Part shown: positions 1 to 6,758 of the stretch, one piece after another | Numbering within the stretch: the stretch's first letter is position 1 | How the letters are laid out: every line of letters starts with the position of its first letter | Assembly (NCBI GenBank): GCA_019347775.1 | Contig: JAHWKP010000021.1 | Span: 1 to 15,636 of the forward strand | Reading direction: 5' to 3' | Origin: Actinomycetota bacterium | Lineage (GTDB): Bacteria; Actinomycetota; Acidimicrobiia; Acidimicrobiales; JAHWKP01 | Length of the DNA: 15,636 bases | Position numbers and translations under genes: made by a program | Notes under the pieces: model-generated | The model's input: only the letters and a program-made list of their open reading frames with translations | The model's database searches: none | Told to the model about the DNA's origin: nothing

Positions 1-18
1 TCCGAAGGGAAGATATTT

Positions 19-216
19 ATGAGCACGGTCTTCTCGCTGTTCGTCTTGGTCCACTGCCTGCAGCTAGTCCGGAGCGCCGCCGGCTTCGCGGACGCTCAGT
101 CAGCCGCTAAGCGCCCCGAAGATATGACCCCGCGGGAGGCCTTCTGGCTGGATCCGGGGGCTCTTCTCAAGCGGGATCACAAAGACTCGGAGCCACGCGC
201 CAAACTGGGAGGGTGA
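19..216 (+). CDS. Small hypothetical protein, possible leader of the phhA operon
   Basis: This ORF encodes 65 residues that I do not recognise. A purine-rich stretch (GAAGGGA, 4-10) lies 8 nt before the ATG, a credible ribosome site. The N-terminus is hydrophobic (residues about 3-17), so a short membrane segment or signal-like region is possible. The rest is charged and ends in a basic, glycine-rich tail. Its TGA stop overlaps the GTG start of the phenylalanine hydroxylase gene (GTGA, 213-216), which suggests translational coupling. Only 18 bases precede it and the frame is open to the window edge, so it could be the end of a longer gene. The rare ATA and TTT codons just upstream argue for a start here. 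Existence is moderately supported and function is unknown. Confidence 0.4.
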   Translation: MSTVFSLFVLVHCLQLVRSAAGFADAQSAAKRPEDMTPREAFWLDPGALLKRDHKDSEPRAKLGG

Positions 217-1115
217 GAACTTCCGAGGACAACGTCGACCCGGAGGTGAAGGAGACCGAGAAGATCTCCGAATCACCTCCCGAAGTAGAACTCGCCGCCG
301 ACCACCCTGGAGTCGCCGACCAGGCCTACCGCCAACGTCGGGCGGCCATCGCCGCCGTCGGCGAGGCCTACGAGTCCGGCCAGACGATCCCGGACGTCAC
401 CTACACCGACGAAGAGCAGGAGGTCTGGCGGGTGGTCTCGTCCGAACTGCGGGAGAAGCACCGTAAGTACGCGTGCGCCGAGTACCTCGATTCCTCGGAA
501 CGTCTCGACCTCCCGAAGGACCACGTGCCCCAGCTCGAGGACGTGTCCACCCGGCTGCAGAAATTGAGCGACTTCCGAATCGAGCCCGTGCCCGGTCTGG
601 TGCCCACCCGGCGCTTCTACGGCTCACTCGCCGACCGGTGCTTCCTGTCCACGCAGTACATCCGCCACCACTCGGCGCCGTACTACACCCCCGAGCCCGA
701 CATCATCCACGAGGTCATCGGACACGCCAACACGCTCGCATCGCCGCGTATGGCCGACCTGTACTACGAGTCCGGCAAGGCCTCCCAGCGAGCCGAGTCC
801 GACGCCGCCATGGACTTCTTCAGCCGGGTGTTCTGGTTCACCCTCGAATTCGGCGTGCTCTGGGAGGACGGCGAACTCCGCACTTACGGATCAGGGATCC
901 TGTCGTCCTACGGCGAGATCGAGGAGTTCCGCAAGGCCGAGATCCGCGACTGGGACATCGGCGCCATGGGCCCCCAGGAATACGACATCACCCAGTTCCA
1001 GCCGCTGCTCTTCGCGGCCGCCCACTTCGACCAGATGGTCGAAGAGCTGGGCACCTTCTTCAGGGACTTCGACAACGAGACCCACCTGCGGTACGGAGCT
1101 CCGCGAGCCAAGTAG
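213..1115 (+). CDS. phhA: Phenylalanine 4-monooxygenase (pterin- and iron-dependent)
   Basis: The protein (300 residues) matches the biopterin-dependent aromatic amino acid hydroxylase family, which converts L-phenylalanine to L-tyrosine with O2, tetrahydropterin and non-haem iron in the cytoplasm. The facial triad is visible: His166 and His171 in PDIIHEVIGH, and Glu212 in WFTLEFG. The preceding RRFYGSLADRCFLSTQYIRH block and the following TYGSGILSSYGE block are also typical of the catalytic domain. Length fits the bacterial single-domain form; the first ~35 residues are acidic and low-complexity. The GTG start at 213 overlaps the preceding ORF by 4 bases; GTG 246 is an alternative. No pterin-carbinolamine dehydratase gene is adjacent, so cofactor recycling must be encoded elsewhere. 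A tryptophan- or tyrosine-hydroxylating paralogue is less likely in bacteria. Confidence 0.9.
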   Translation: MRTSEDNVDPEVKETEKISESPPEVELAADHPGVADQAYRQRRAAIAAVGEAYESGQTIPDVTYTDEEQEVWRVVSSELREKHRKYACAEYLDSSERLDLPKDHVPQLEDVSTRLQKLSDFRIEPVPGLVPTRRFYGSLADRCFLSTQYIRHHSAPYYTPEPDIIHEVIGHANTLASPRMADLYYESGKASQRAESDAAMDFFSRVFWFTLEFGVLWEDGELRTYGSGILSSYGEIEEFRKAEIRDWDIGAMGPQEYDITQFQPLLFAAAHFDQMVEELGTFFRDFDNETHLRYGAPRAK

Positions 1116-1136
1116 CTCGGCGGAGTGGGCTGCGAC

Positions 1137-1562
1137 CTAGCTAGTGCCGGCCGCGGCGGCGGCCCATAGGTCGGCCACCGGCGGGCGACCTACGAAAGTC
1201 GCCGTCACCACACCGTCGGCGTCAGCCACGAGTGTCGCCGGGACGACCTCGATGCCGTATCGATCGTGCAGGTCACGGCGCGTCTGCCAGGGAACCTCTT
1301 CGTAGGCGACGCGCTCACTCTCCAAAGGCCGGGCTTTGGCAACCGTCTCGGCGCAGCTGTCGCACGTTGACGACGTGAACACGACCACGAGCTGCGGCTT
1401 CTCCGGCGAGGCGAAGTCCCGCCGGTCCAACTGCACCGGCAGGGTGAAGTTCCGGGGCTGAGTTGGAGCCTCTCCCATACCGGCCGACCGCCGGCGCTCC
1501 AAGAGCCAGGCCACCGCGACCGCCGCGACCACCAGTAGCGCCGCCAGCATCACCCGCTCCAC
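1137..1562 (-). CDS. Membrane-anchored thioredoxin-like protein
   Basis: The 141-residue product has one N-terminal membrane segment (about residues 4-20) followed by basic residues, then a compact thioredoxin-fold domain. The redox motif is CDSC (Cys67, Cys70) after a VVVFTSST strand, and the cis-proline is Pro108 in IEVVPATLV, the usual thioredoxin signature pair. The domain therefore probably faces the cell exterior and acts in thiol-disulfide exchange; the substrate is unknown. The annotated start is GTG at 1562, but ATG at 1550 has a better ribosome site (GGAG, 6 nt upstream) and would trim four residues. It follows the DUF5719 gene by 32 nt on the same strand, so it is likely the last gene of that operon, and it converges on phhA with only 21 nt between stops. 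Confidence 0.8.
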   Translation of the reverse strand: MERVMLAALLVVAAVAVAWLLERRRSAGMGEAPTQPRNFTLPVQLDRRDFASPEKPQLVVVFTSSTCDSCAETVAKARPLESERVAYEEVPWQTRRDLHDRYGIEVVPATLVADADGVVTATFVGRPPVADLWAAAAAGTS

Positions 1563-1594
1563 GCCCCGATTCTCTCAACCCCGGCTGGAAGGGT

Positions 1595-3070
1595 CTACGG
1601 GAGGAAGGGGATGGCGAGGGTGGTGGACATGCCGGCTCGGCCGACCCGGTACATCGCCCTCTCGACCACGATCGGCCGATCCCCCTCCACCACCAACGCG
1701 GCCTCCAGCACCTCGGCGCCAGGCTCCCCCGAGCCGGCCGAAGCCAGGATGTCGTTGAGCTTGAAGCCCCGCCTTCCCAGCGGCGGCACGGTGAGGCCTC
1801 CGAGAGTGTCGAGAACCTGGGCGCTGCCGGCGCCGACGGCCGTGACCGTCACCTGGTTCGGCGCATCCGACGCGTTCTGCACGACGATCCACTCTTCGAC
1901 CGCGCTGGTGGCCACCCCAGCCGCCAGTCCCCACCGCTGGGCGGGCTCAACCGCGCCCAACGTGCTCGCCAGACCGGCCCTACGCCCTGAGCCCTCGAGA
2001 CCCCGCTCGATCACGACACCGACGTCGTTCAGAGACCGGAAGAGGGCGGAATGACCGATGCCCTCGGGAACCTGTACACCCGCCTCTTCCTCGGCGTTGA
2101 CGGTCAGGGTCGTCCGCCCGTGGGCCGGCACCGGAATCTGCATCGGCTCGAAGATTCCGTCGTCGAGCACCATCTCGAGGTCGACCAACGCCTCCTCGCC
2201 GCCCGGGTTGTACAGGTGGTAGCGCTCTACCACGCCTCCACCGGCGACCCCTTCGGGGAACCTCCATGTCCTCGCCGTGGCGGCGGCACCGAGTCCGGCC
2301 ACAATCCCGCGCTGTCCGGGCTCGTTGCGGCGGACGATCTTGCCCACCACCAGCCGGCCGCTACGCGCCACTACTGACGCGGAGACCGCCGCCTCGCGGC
2401 GGACGTGGTCACCCACGTTGACGGCGACCAACGCCCGGGGCGGGACGACCACACCTTGCAGGTCCGCCGGAACGGCTCGGCCCTCGGTGGATGCGAACGC
2501 CATGTCGACAATGGCCGGCGCCGGGAAGGGGTTGAACAGATGCAACAGCATCGAAGACGAGCGCGTGGTGGCGCCGTCGGCGAAGTACCACCGGCCTGAA
2601 CCCGCGATCGCGCACGGACCGAGATCGAAACCGAGTGAACTGGCGATCCCCTGTTCGACAACCACGCCCCCGCCGTCGACCTCGACGGTGACAGCCACGT
2701 GCGGCGACTCGACCAACTCTTTCGGGTTCAGCACCAGACGGGTGTGCCCGTCGAGCGCGAAGCGCTCCTGGACTGCCGAGGGCGGCGTGGGTGCGCCGGG
2801 CGAGAAGGCCAGGACCGTGGCCAGGCCTTCGATCGGCTCAGCGTTGGTGTTGGCGATCACGACGGTGAGCTCGGCGTCGGCATCGTCCGACGTCGAACCA
2901 CCCGGGCAGTACCACGTGGTGCTCGCCGAGCCCCCCGAGGGGGCGGCCACTGCCGGTCCGCGCTCGCCCCCGCGCATCGGATCTTCGGCCACGAGGAGTC
3001 GGTCGGTCGCCAATACGGCGACGAGAACGCCGACCACGGCCACGATCACTGGCGTACGCCTCACGGTCAT
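1595..3070 (-). CDS. DUF5719-family secreted or membrane-anchored protein
   Basis: I place the start at ATG 3070, giving 491 residues, because it overlaps the upstream stop as ATGA and is followed at once by a basic stretch and membrane segment (about residues 7-23). An in-frame extension to 3187 would only read through the upstream gene. The exported part looks all-beta, with four degenerate repeats each opening with an aromatic W-x-x-x-G pattern (Trp53, Trp161, Trp249, Trp360) and ending in a VVxER or VxKIVRR-like strand. Cys55 (WYCPGG) and Cys153 could form a disulfide. This resembles the actinobacterial DUF5719 family, which sits beside a large GT2 glycosyltransferase in many actinobacteria. 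Function is not established; a role with the coupled glycosyltransferase in envelope glycan assembly is inferred. Confidence 0.75.
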   Translation of the reverse strand: MTVRRTPVIVAVVGVLVAVLATDRLLVAEDPMRGGERGPAVAAPSGGSASTTWYCPGGSTSDDADAELTVVIANTNAEPIEGLATVLAFSPGAPTPPSAVQERFALDGHTRLVLNPKELVESPHVAVTVEVDGGGVVVEQGIASSLGFDLGPCAIAGSGRWYFADGATTRSSSMLLHLFNPFPAPAIVDMAFASTEGRAVPADLQGVVVPPRALVAVNVGDHVRREAAVSASVVARSGRLVVGKIVRRNEPGQRGIVAGLGAAATARTWRFPEGVAGGGVVERYHLYNPGGEEALVDLEMVLDDGIFEPMQIPVPAHGRTTLTVNAEEEAGVQVPEGIGHSALFRSLNDVGVVIERGLEGSGRRAGLASTLGAVEPAQRWGLAAGVATSAVEEWIVVQNASDAPNQVTVTAVGAGSAQVLDTLGGLTVPPLGRRGFKLNDILASAGSGEPGAEVLEAALVVEGDRPIVVERAMYRVGRAGMSTTLAIPFLP

Positions 3071-6000
3071 ATGGAGCCTCCGGCTCTGGACTTGCGCGCT
3101 GCTCGGCGGTTCCGCCAACTCGTCCATGCCCAATAGCCGGCGAAGCTCCAGACGGCCAGCTGAGCGAACACGATCGCCCAATGCCACAGCGGCGACCGAT
3201 AGGAAAGCTCGGCCTCACCGCCGGCCTCGACATCCCAAACGTTGGCTATGCCGAAGGCGTCCTCCCGCGGCGCACCGCGATCCCCGACACTGAGCTCCCA
3301 GCCGGCGGAGGGGCTTTCAGCCAGCAGTAAGCGCGTGCCCGCCTCGAGGTCGCCATCGAAGCTGAAGGGAGCCGACCGATCGCCTTCGGGCAACGCGTCA
3401 ATGGCACCGCTGAGGTCGGTTGCCGCCGCCTGCTCCAACCCTCCTTCGAGCACGGTGCCGCCCGGCAGGGCCGCCCTCGACGGCACCCAGGCTGCGTTCT
3501 CGAAGAGCACCACCGCGTCTTCGGTTTCGATCCGGCCCAAATCGACCTGACGATCGAGCGTGTCCAGCAGACCCTGAGGCCGGGCGACGGCCCGTGCGTC
3601 GGGCGCCGGTCGGCTGGCGACCGCGACGTATCGAACCGCCATAGGGGCCAGCATGCGCCCCACCTGGGTGGTGTCGCCCTCGCGCGCCAGCGCCAAGGCG
3701 TCCGCGATCCGGGCGGTATCACCCGGAGCTCCCGCGGGCCACAGCTCGGTGGCTTCGGGGGCACCGTTGCGAGAGAGCGTGTAGGCCACCCCGGGAAAGC
3801 CGCCCAGCCTCCAAGGGTGCCCGGGTATGGCGGCGGGATCGCCGAGCCAAAGGATGCGGAAGTCGCCCTGCTCCAGTCGGGCACCTTCGGTGACGAAGGC
3901 CAACGAGCCCTCCAGGTCGCGCTGGGGCTGGTCCCAGCGGCCGCCGAAGGTGGCGCCCAAGACCGGCAGTGACCCGAGCACGATGCCGAGGGCGGCCGCC
4001 GGCGGCGCGACCTGGCGCCAACCGAACCGGTAGGCAGGAAGGTCGAGTTCGAAGGCGAGCACGCCGAGACCGGCCGCGAACGCCAGGGCAATCGCCGACA
4101 GGGCGAGGGCGGGCTCGGGCGAAGCCATCGGGATGGGCACCCAACCTCGGGAGACGACCCAAGTGAGTATCCATCCGGCGACGGCCGCGCCCCAGGCAGC
4201 CGAAGCCCACCGCAATCTCCATGATCGCCCGATCACCAGCGGCAGGGCGCCCGCGACGAGCCAGGCCCATCCCGCCGGCGGCCCGCCGAGGGGGCCGGTC
4301 TCGAACCGCAGCAGGGAGTCGAAGGCGAACGGACCGATGACGGGGGGCGGCGAAAGCAGCATCGCCGCAGACCACGGCAGCAGCAGCCCGACCGCGACCA
4401 CTACTGCTGCTAATCCGGTGACGACCATCCTGGCGGGCACGACGGCTTCTGTCCCGCCTAGAGCCGATCCGGCCCAGATGCCGAGCACGCCCACCGCCAC
4501 GACTGGGAGGACCGCGGGGGCGAACGCGCCGGCGACGGCCAGCGCGATTCCCATCCCGATCGCCGTGTCGCGCGACGGCGCGTCGCCGTCGGCCACCTTC
4601 ACCAACGCGGCCAGAACCCAGGGCAGCACCGCCCAGGCAACGAGCCCGCTCCATCGGCCCTGGGCCAACGCATTCCACGGGACCGGGATGGCCGCATAGG
4701 CGACCAGCACGGTGATCCGAGCCCGCGGCGAATCCAGAGAGCGGCCCAGGCGAGCGGCCCCCACGAGCCCGAGCGGTATGAGGCCCAGCACCGCGACCTT
4801 CTGCAACAGGCCCATGGCGCCCAGCAACAAGCTGCCCGCCACTCCGAGTAGCGCCAGCGCCGGCGGGGACGCTCCCTCACCGCCGATCCCTACGGCGCGC
4901 CACGCCGAGACGTAATGGCGCAGCAAAGTGAGCGGGCTTTCGGGTAGGCGGAGCTGCTCACCTACGGCGGCGAGCTCGCCCGACAACAGGCCGCGAGTGC
5001 CGAAGGCCAGGACGAGCCCGAGCACCAGGGCCGCCACCGTGATGGGCTCGGGCCGCACCGCGGCGGCAACGCCCCGGTTGGCGGCTTCCACGAGGCGGCC
5101 CTGATCGTCTCCCGTGAGGCGGTGCTCGCGGGCGAAGTCGTTCAGTCCCGCAGTCCCCCGCGATTGCAACCGCCGGGCCTCACCGTCGGTCATGGCCCGG
5201 CCGCGACGCACGGCCCGCTTGGCTTGCTTGAGACTGGCGCGGTTGTCCTTGTCCAAGTTCCACTTCCACGCGGCAATCACGTCGCCGGCGGCTCGAGGGC
5301 GTCCCGTCACCACGGCCGTGAGCATCCGGAAGAGCGTCACGACCAGCGCTTGGGGGAGCACGCGCAGCCGGTGCAGCGGCCCGTACATCTTCAGGGCGGC
5401 GCGTAGCGCGTGACGAAGGCGGAGAGCTTCCAGCTCACGCGAGCTCCTGACGCCCGGCGGTAGGCGGAGGTGTTCCTGGGCGGCCTCGCGGTGGCGCACT
5501 CGCGCTGCCGGCACCACGAGCACCCGGGCCCCCGCTACCTGCGCCCTCCAGGAGAGATCGACGTCCTCGCCGTAGAACACCATCGCTATGTCGAAGCCGC
5601 CGAGGCTGCGGAACAGGTCCGCTCTTACCAGCACGCAGCCGCTCGGGGCACAGAAGACGTCTCGGACCGCGTCGTGCTGCTCCTGGTCCAGCTCGCCCCG
5701 CTCGACGAGCGGCACGGGCATACCCATCTTGTCGGCGCTCATCCCGACCTGGAGCAGAACGCCCGGGTCGTCCCAGTCGACCAGTTTCGGCGCCACGATT
5801 CCGGCGTTCGAGCGGAACGCTTCTTCCACCAGCAGCCGTACCGCGTCGGGGTCGAGCGCCACATCGTCGTGGCAGAGCAGAAGGTGGGAGGCCCCTTCCA
5901 CGACATCCAGGACGTCATTCGTGGCAGCGGCGTACCCGGGGTTGCGGCCGAGCCGCTTGACATATGCGCTCGGCAGCACTTCGGCGACCCGGCGGGTCGG

Positions 6001-6174
6001 GTCCTCCGAGCTGCCGGCGTCGAGTATGAGGACCGAGAGGTTGGGATAGTCCTGAGTCGCCAGGGTCCCGAGACATTCCTCCAGCCACGACCCGGGATTG
6101 TGGGTCACGACCACGGCCACCACTGCGGGGACGGTCGCCGCCTCCAACGGCGCAAGGGTGTCGGTGTCAGCCAT
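3067..6174 (-). CDS. Large GT2 glycosyltransferase with C-terminal multi-spanning membrane region
   Basis: The 1035-residue protein starts with a GT2 (GT-A fold) domain, about residues 15-310. The nucleotide-sugar site shows VVVTHNPGSWLEECL (21-35), LDAGSS (51-56), the acidic CHDDV (101-105), GGFD (192-195) and YGEDVDLSWR (201-210), which carries the likely catalytic Asp/Glu. From about residue 370 there are many hydrophobic segments, then a soluble, probably extracytoplasmic stretch (about 740-985), and a last membrane helix before a basic tail. This fits an inner-membrane transferase acting on a lipid-linked sugar. A weak ribosome site (AGGA, 5 nt before ATG) supports the start. It is coupled to the DUF5719 gene by an ATGA overlap and is divergent from the HBHA-like gene, sharing a 96-bp control region. 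Sugar and acceptor cannot be read from the sequence. Confidence 0.85.
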   Translation of the reverse strand: MADTDTLAPLEAATVPAVVAVVVTHNPGSWLEECLGTLATQDYPNLSVLILDAGSSEDPTRRVAEVLPSAYVKRLGRNPGYAAATNDVLDVVEGASHLLLCHDDVALDPDAVRLLVEEAFRSNAGIVAPKLVDWDDPGVLLQVGMSADKMGMPVPLVERGELDQEQHDAVRDVFCAPSGCVLVRADLFRSLGGFDIAMVFYGEDVDLSWRAQVAGARVLVVPAARVRHREAAQEHLRLPPGVRSSRELEALRLRHALRAALKMYGPLHRLRVLPQALVVTLFRMLTAVVTGRPRAAGDVIAAWKWNLDKDNRASLKQAKRAVRRGRAMTDGEARRLQSRGTAGLNDFAREHRLTGDDQGRLVEAANRGVAAAVRPEPITVAALVLGLVLAFGTRGLLSGELAAVGEQLRLPESPLTLLRHYVSAWRAVGIGGEGASPPALALLGVAGSLLLGAMGLLQKVAVLGLIPLGLVGAARLGRSLDSPRARITVLVAYAAIPVPWNALAQGRWSGLVAWAVLPWVLAALVKVADGDAPSRDTAIGMGIALAVAGAFAPAVLPVVAVGVLGIWAGSALGGTEAVVPARMVVTGLAAVVVAVGLLLPWSAAMLLSPPPVIGPFAFDSLLRFETGPLGGPPAGWAWLVAGALPLVIGRSWRLRWASAAWGAAVAGWILTWVVSRGWVPIPMASPEPALALSAIALAFAAGLGVLAFELDLPAYRFGWRQVAPPAAALGIVLGSLPVLGATFGGRWDQPQRDLEGSLAFVTEGARLEQGDFRILWLGDPAAIPGHPWRLGGFPGVAYTLSRNGAPEATELWPAGAPGDTARIADALALAREGDTTQVGRMLAPMAVRYVAVASRPAPDARAVARPQGLLDTLDRQVDLGRIETEDAVVLFENAAWVPSRAALPGGTVLEGGLEQAAATDLSGAIDALPEGDRSAPFSFDGDLEAGTRLLLAESPSAGWELSVGDRGAPREDAFGIANVWDVEAGGEAELSYRSPLWHWAIVFAQLAVWSFAGYWAWTSWRNRRAARKSRAGGSI

Positions 6175-6194
6175 CTAGGTCCTGGGTAAAGTGC

Positions 6195-6242
6195 TTGCAA
6201 TAGTTAGCAACTGTGTTACTGTAGCTAGCAACAACCCAGCAA
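6195..6242. promoter_or_regulatory. Divergent control region with 21-bp-phased direct repeats
   Basis: Two near-identical 11-mers, TAGTTAGCAAC (6201-6211) and TAGCTAGCAAC (6222-6232), differ at one base and are offset by exactly 21 bp, two helical turns, so they would present the same DNA face. A third partial copy (CAGCAAC) lies at 6236-6242. A weak -35-like TTGCAA (6195-6200) and -10-like TACTGT (6217-6222) could serve the rightward gene, and TTGCTA/TAACTA on the other strand the leftward one. This AT-richer patch stands out from the surroundings. It is a candidate operator for both the 1035-residue glycosyltransferase and the HBHA-like gene. The regulator is unknown. Confidence 0.5.
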
Positions 6243-6256
6243 CCCCTCATCCTCGC

Positions 6257-6263
6257 AAAGGAG
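6257..6263 (+). promoter_or_regulatory. Strong ribosome binding site of the HBHA-like gene
   Basis: AAAGGAG ends 7 nt before the ATG at 6271. It is the strongest Shine-Dalgarno sequence I saw in the window and fixes that start. It suggests the small protein is made in quantity. Confidence 0.8.
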
Positions 6264-6270
6264 CACATCA

Positions 6271-6615
6271 ATGCCCACCATTCCCGCGATCCGTGAATTC
6301 ACGGTTCCCTCGGCCGACAAGGCCCGCAGCAAGCTGACCGACGTCGCCTACGTGGGCGTCGGCGCCGCTGTGCTCACCGCTCAGCAGGTCCAGACCGCCC
6401 GCAAGGAGCTCCAGGAGCGCCTCGAGGACGGCTTCGCCAAGCTGATCAACCTGCGCCCCGAAGAGGTCCGAGCCGAGATTCGCGACTTCATCGACACCGA
6501 CCTTCGGGCCCGTATCGACGAGTACGCCAAGGCCGGACGCGAGCGTCTGGGCAAGGACACCAAGCCCGCCCCCAAGACCAGCACAAAGGCTCCGGCCAGC
6601 AAGACCGCAGCCTAA
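6271..6615 (+). CDS. HBHA/phasin-like small coiled-coil protein with Lys/Pro/Ala tail
   Basis: The 114-residue protein has a moderately hydrophobic stretch (about 24-37), then a long amphipathic helical region rich in Glu, Arg, Lys and Leu (about 38-90), and a low-complexity tail of Lys, Pro, Ala, Thr and Ser (91-114). This layout resembles the mycobacterial heparin-binding haemagglutinin (HBHA) and phasin-like proteins, which bind surfaces or lipid bodies through a helical region and a lysine-rich tail. The tail here is shorter than in HBHA. The gene stands alone, with a strong ribosome site, a possible regulated promoter and a structured element 25 nt after its stop. The likeness is in composition and layout, so the family call is tentative; a nucleoid- or envelope-associated role is also possible. 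Confidence 0.65.
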   Translation: MPTIPAIREFTVPSADKARSKLTDVAYVGVGAAVLTAQQVQTARKELQERLEDGFAKLINLRPEEVRAEIRDFIDTDLRARIDEYAKAGRERLGKDTKPAPKTSTKAPASKTAA

Positions 6616-6640
6616 GGAAACCCGGCCGGCGGACACAGGT

Positions 6641-6758
6641 GCGGCCGAAGGTCGCCTCGCTGTCTGACGGCCCGCATCGCCGAAGGCGATGCCAGAAGAA
6701 GGTTTTCAGTGGAAGACCGGGTGGCTCTGCCGCCCGGTCTTTCTCGTTCAAGCTCGCC
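6641..6758 (+). repeat. Structured intergenic element, copy 1
   Basis: Three hairpins occur in order. H1 is 6641-6655 (GCGGCC, loop GAA, GGTCGC). After a 13-nt spacer and GGCCC comes H2, 6674-6692 (GCATCGCC, loop GAA, GGCGATGC). A linker with AAGGTTTTCAG (6699-6709) leads to H3, 6715-6739 (GACCGGGTGGC, loop TCT, GCCGCCCGGTC). The element ends with AGCTCGCC (6751-6758). A second copy lies at 9747-9865 with the same order, the same spacing before H2 and after H3, and compensatory stem changes, so the structure rather than the sequence appears conserved. It sits between the convergent HBHA-like and FAD-protein genes. It could be a transcribed RNA structure, a bidirectional terminator or a small dispersed repeat; I do not recognise it as a named family. 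Confidence 0.75.
6713..6745 (+). terminator. Probable bidirectional terminator (third hairpin of element copy 1)
   Basis: The H3 stem extends by two A-T pairs (AA at 6713-6714 with TT at 6740-6741) to 13 pairs including one G-T, with a TCT loop, and is followed by TTTCTC. This looks like a Rho-independent terminator for the HBHA-like gene. On the other strand it begins 7 nt after the stop of the FAD-protein gene, so it may end both transcripts. The T tract is short. Confidence 0.55.

Noticed and set aside
473..1144. Open frame of 223 codons on the + strand overlapping phhA
   Set aside because: The translation is almost wholly Arg/Pro/His-rich, while the overlapping phhA frame carries all the iron-binding residues.
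3071..3187. N-terminal extension of the DUF5719 protein to 3187
   Set aside because: These 39 codons lie wholly inside the upstream glycosyltransferase gene. ATG 3070 has the ATGA overlap and is followed at once by the membrane segment.
2277..3293. Open frame of 338 codons on the + strand
   Set aside because: It lies opposite the DUF5719 gene and the end of the glycosyltransferase gene. The translation is Pro/Arg/Thr/Ser-rich without domains, as expected of an antisense frame in GC-rich DNA.
5470..6189. Open frame of 239 codons on the + strand
   Set aside because: Antisense to the GT2 domain of the 1035-residue protein, whose motifs are clear. The antisense product is His/Arg-rich and has no recognisable fold.
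6268..6636. Open frame of 122 codons antisense to the HBHA-like gene, Gly/Leu-rich
   Set aside because: It is an exact shadow of a gene with a strong ribosome site and helical composition. The Gly/Leu richness mirrors the Ala/Lys/Glu codons opposite.
6641..6758. CRISPR array, integron attC site or riboswitch as the explanation of the paired element
   Set aside because: There are no regularly spaced identical repeats, no attC-type R/L box arrangement, and the copies follow genes at convergent ends rather than preceding them.
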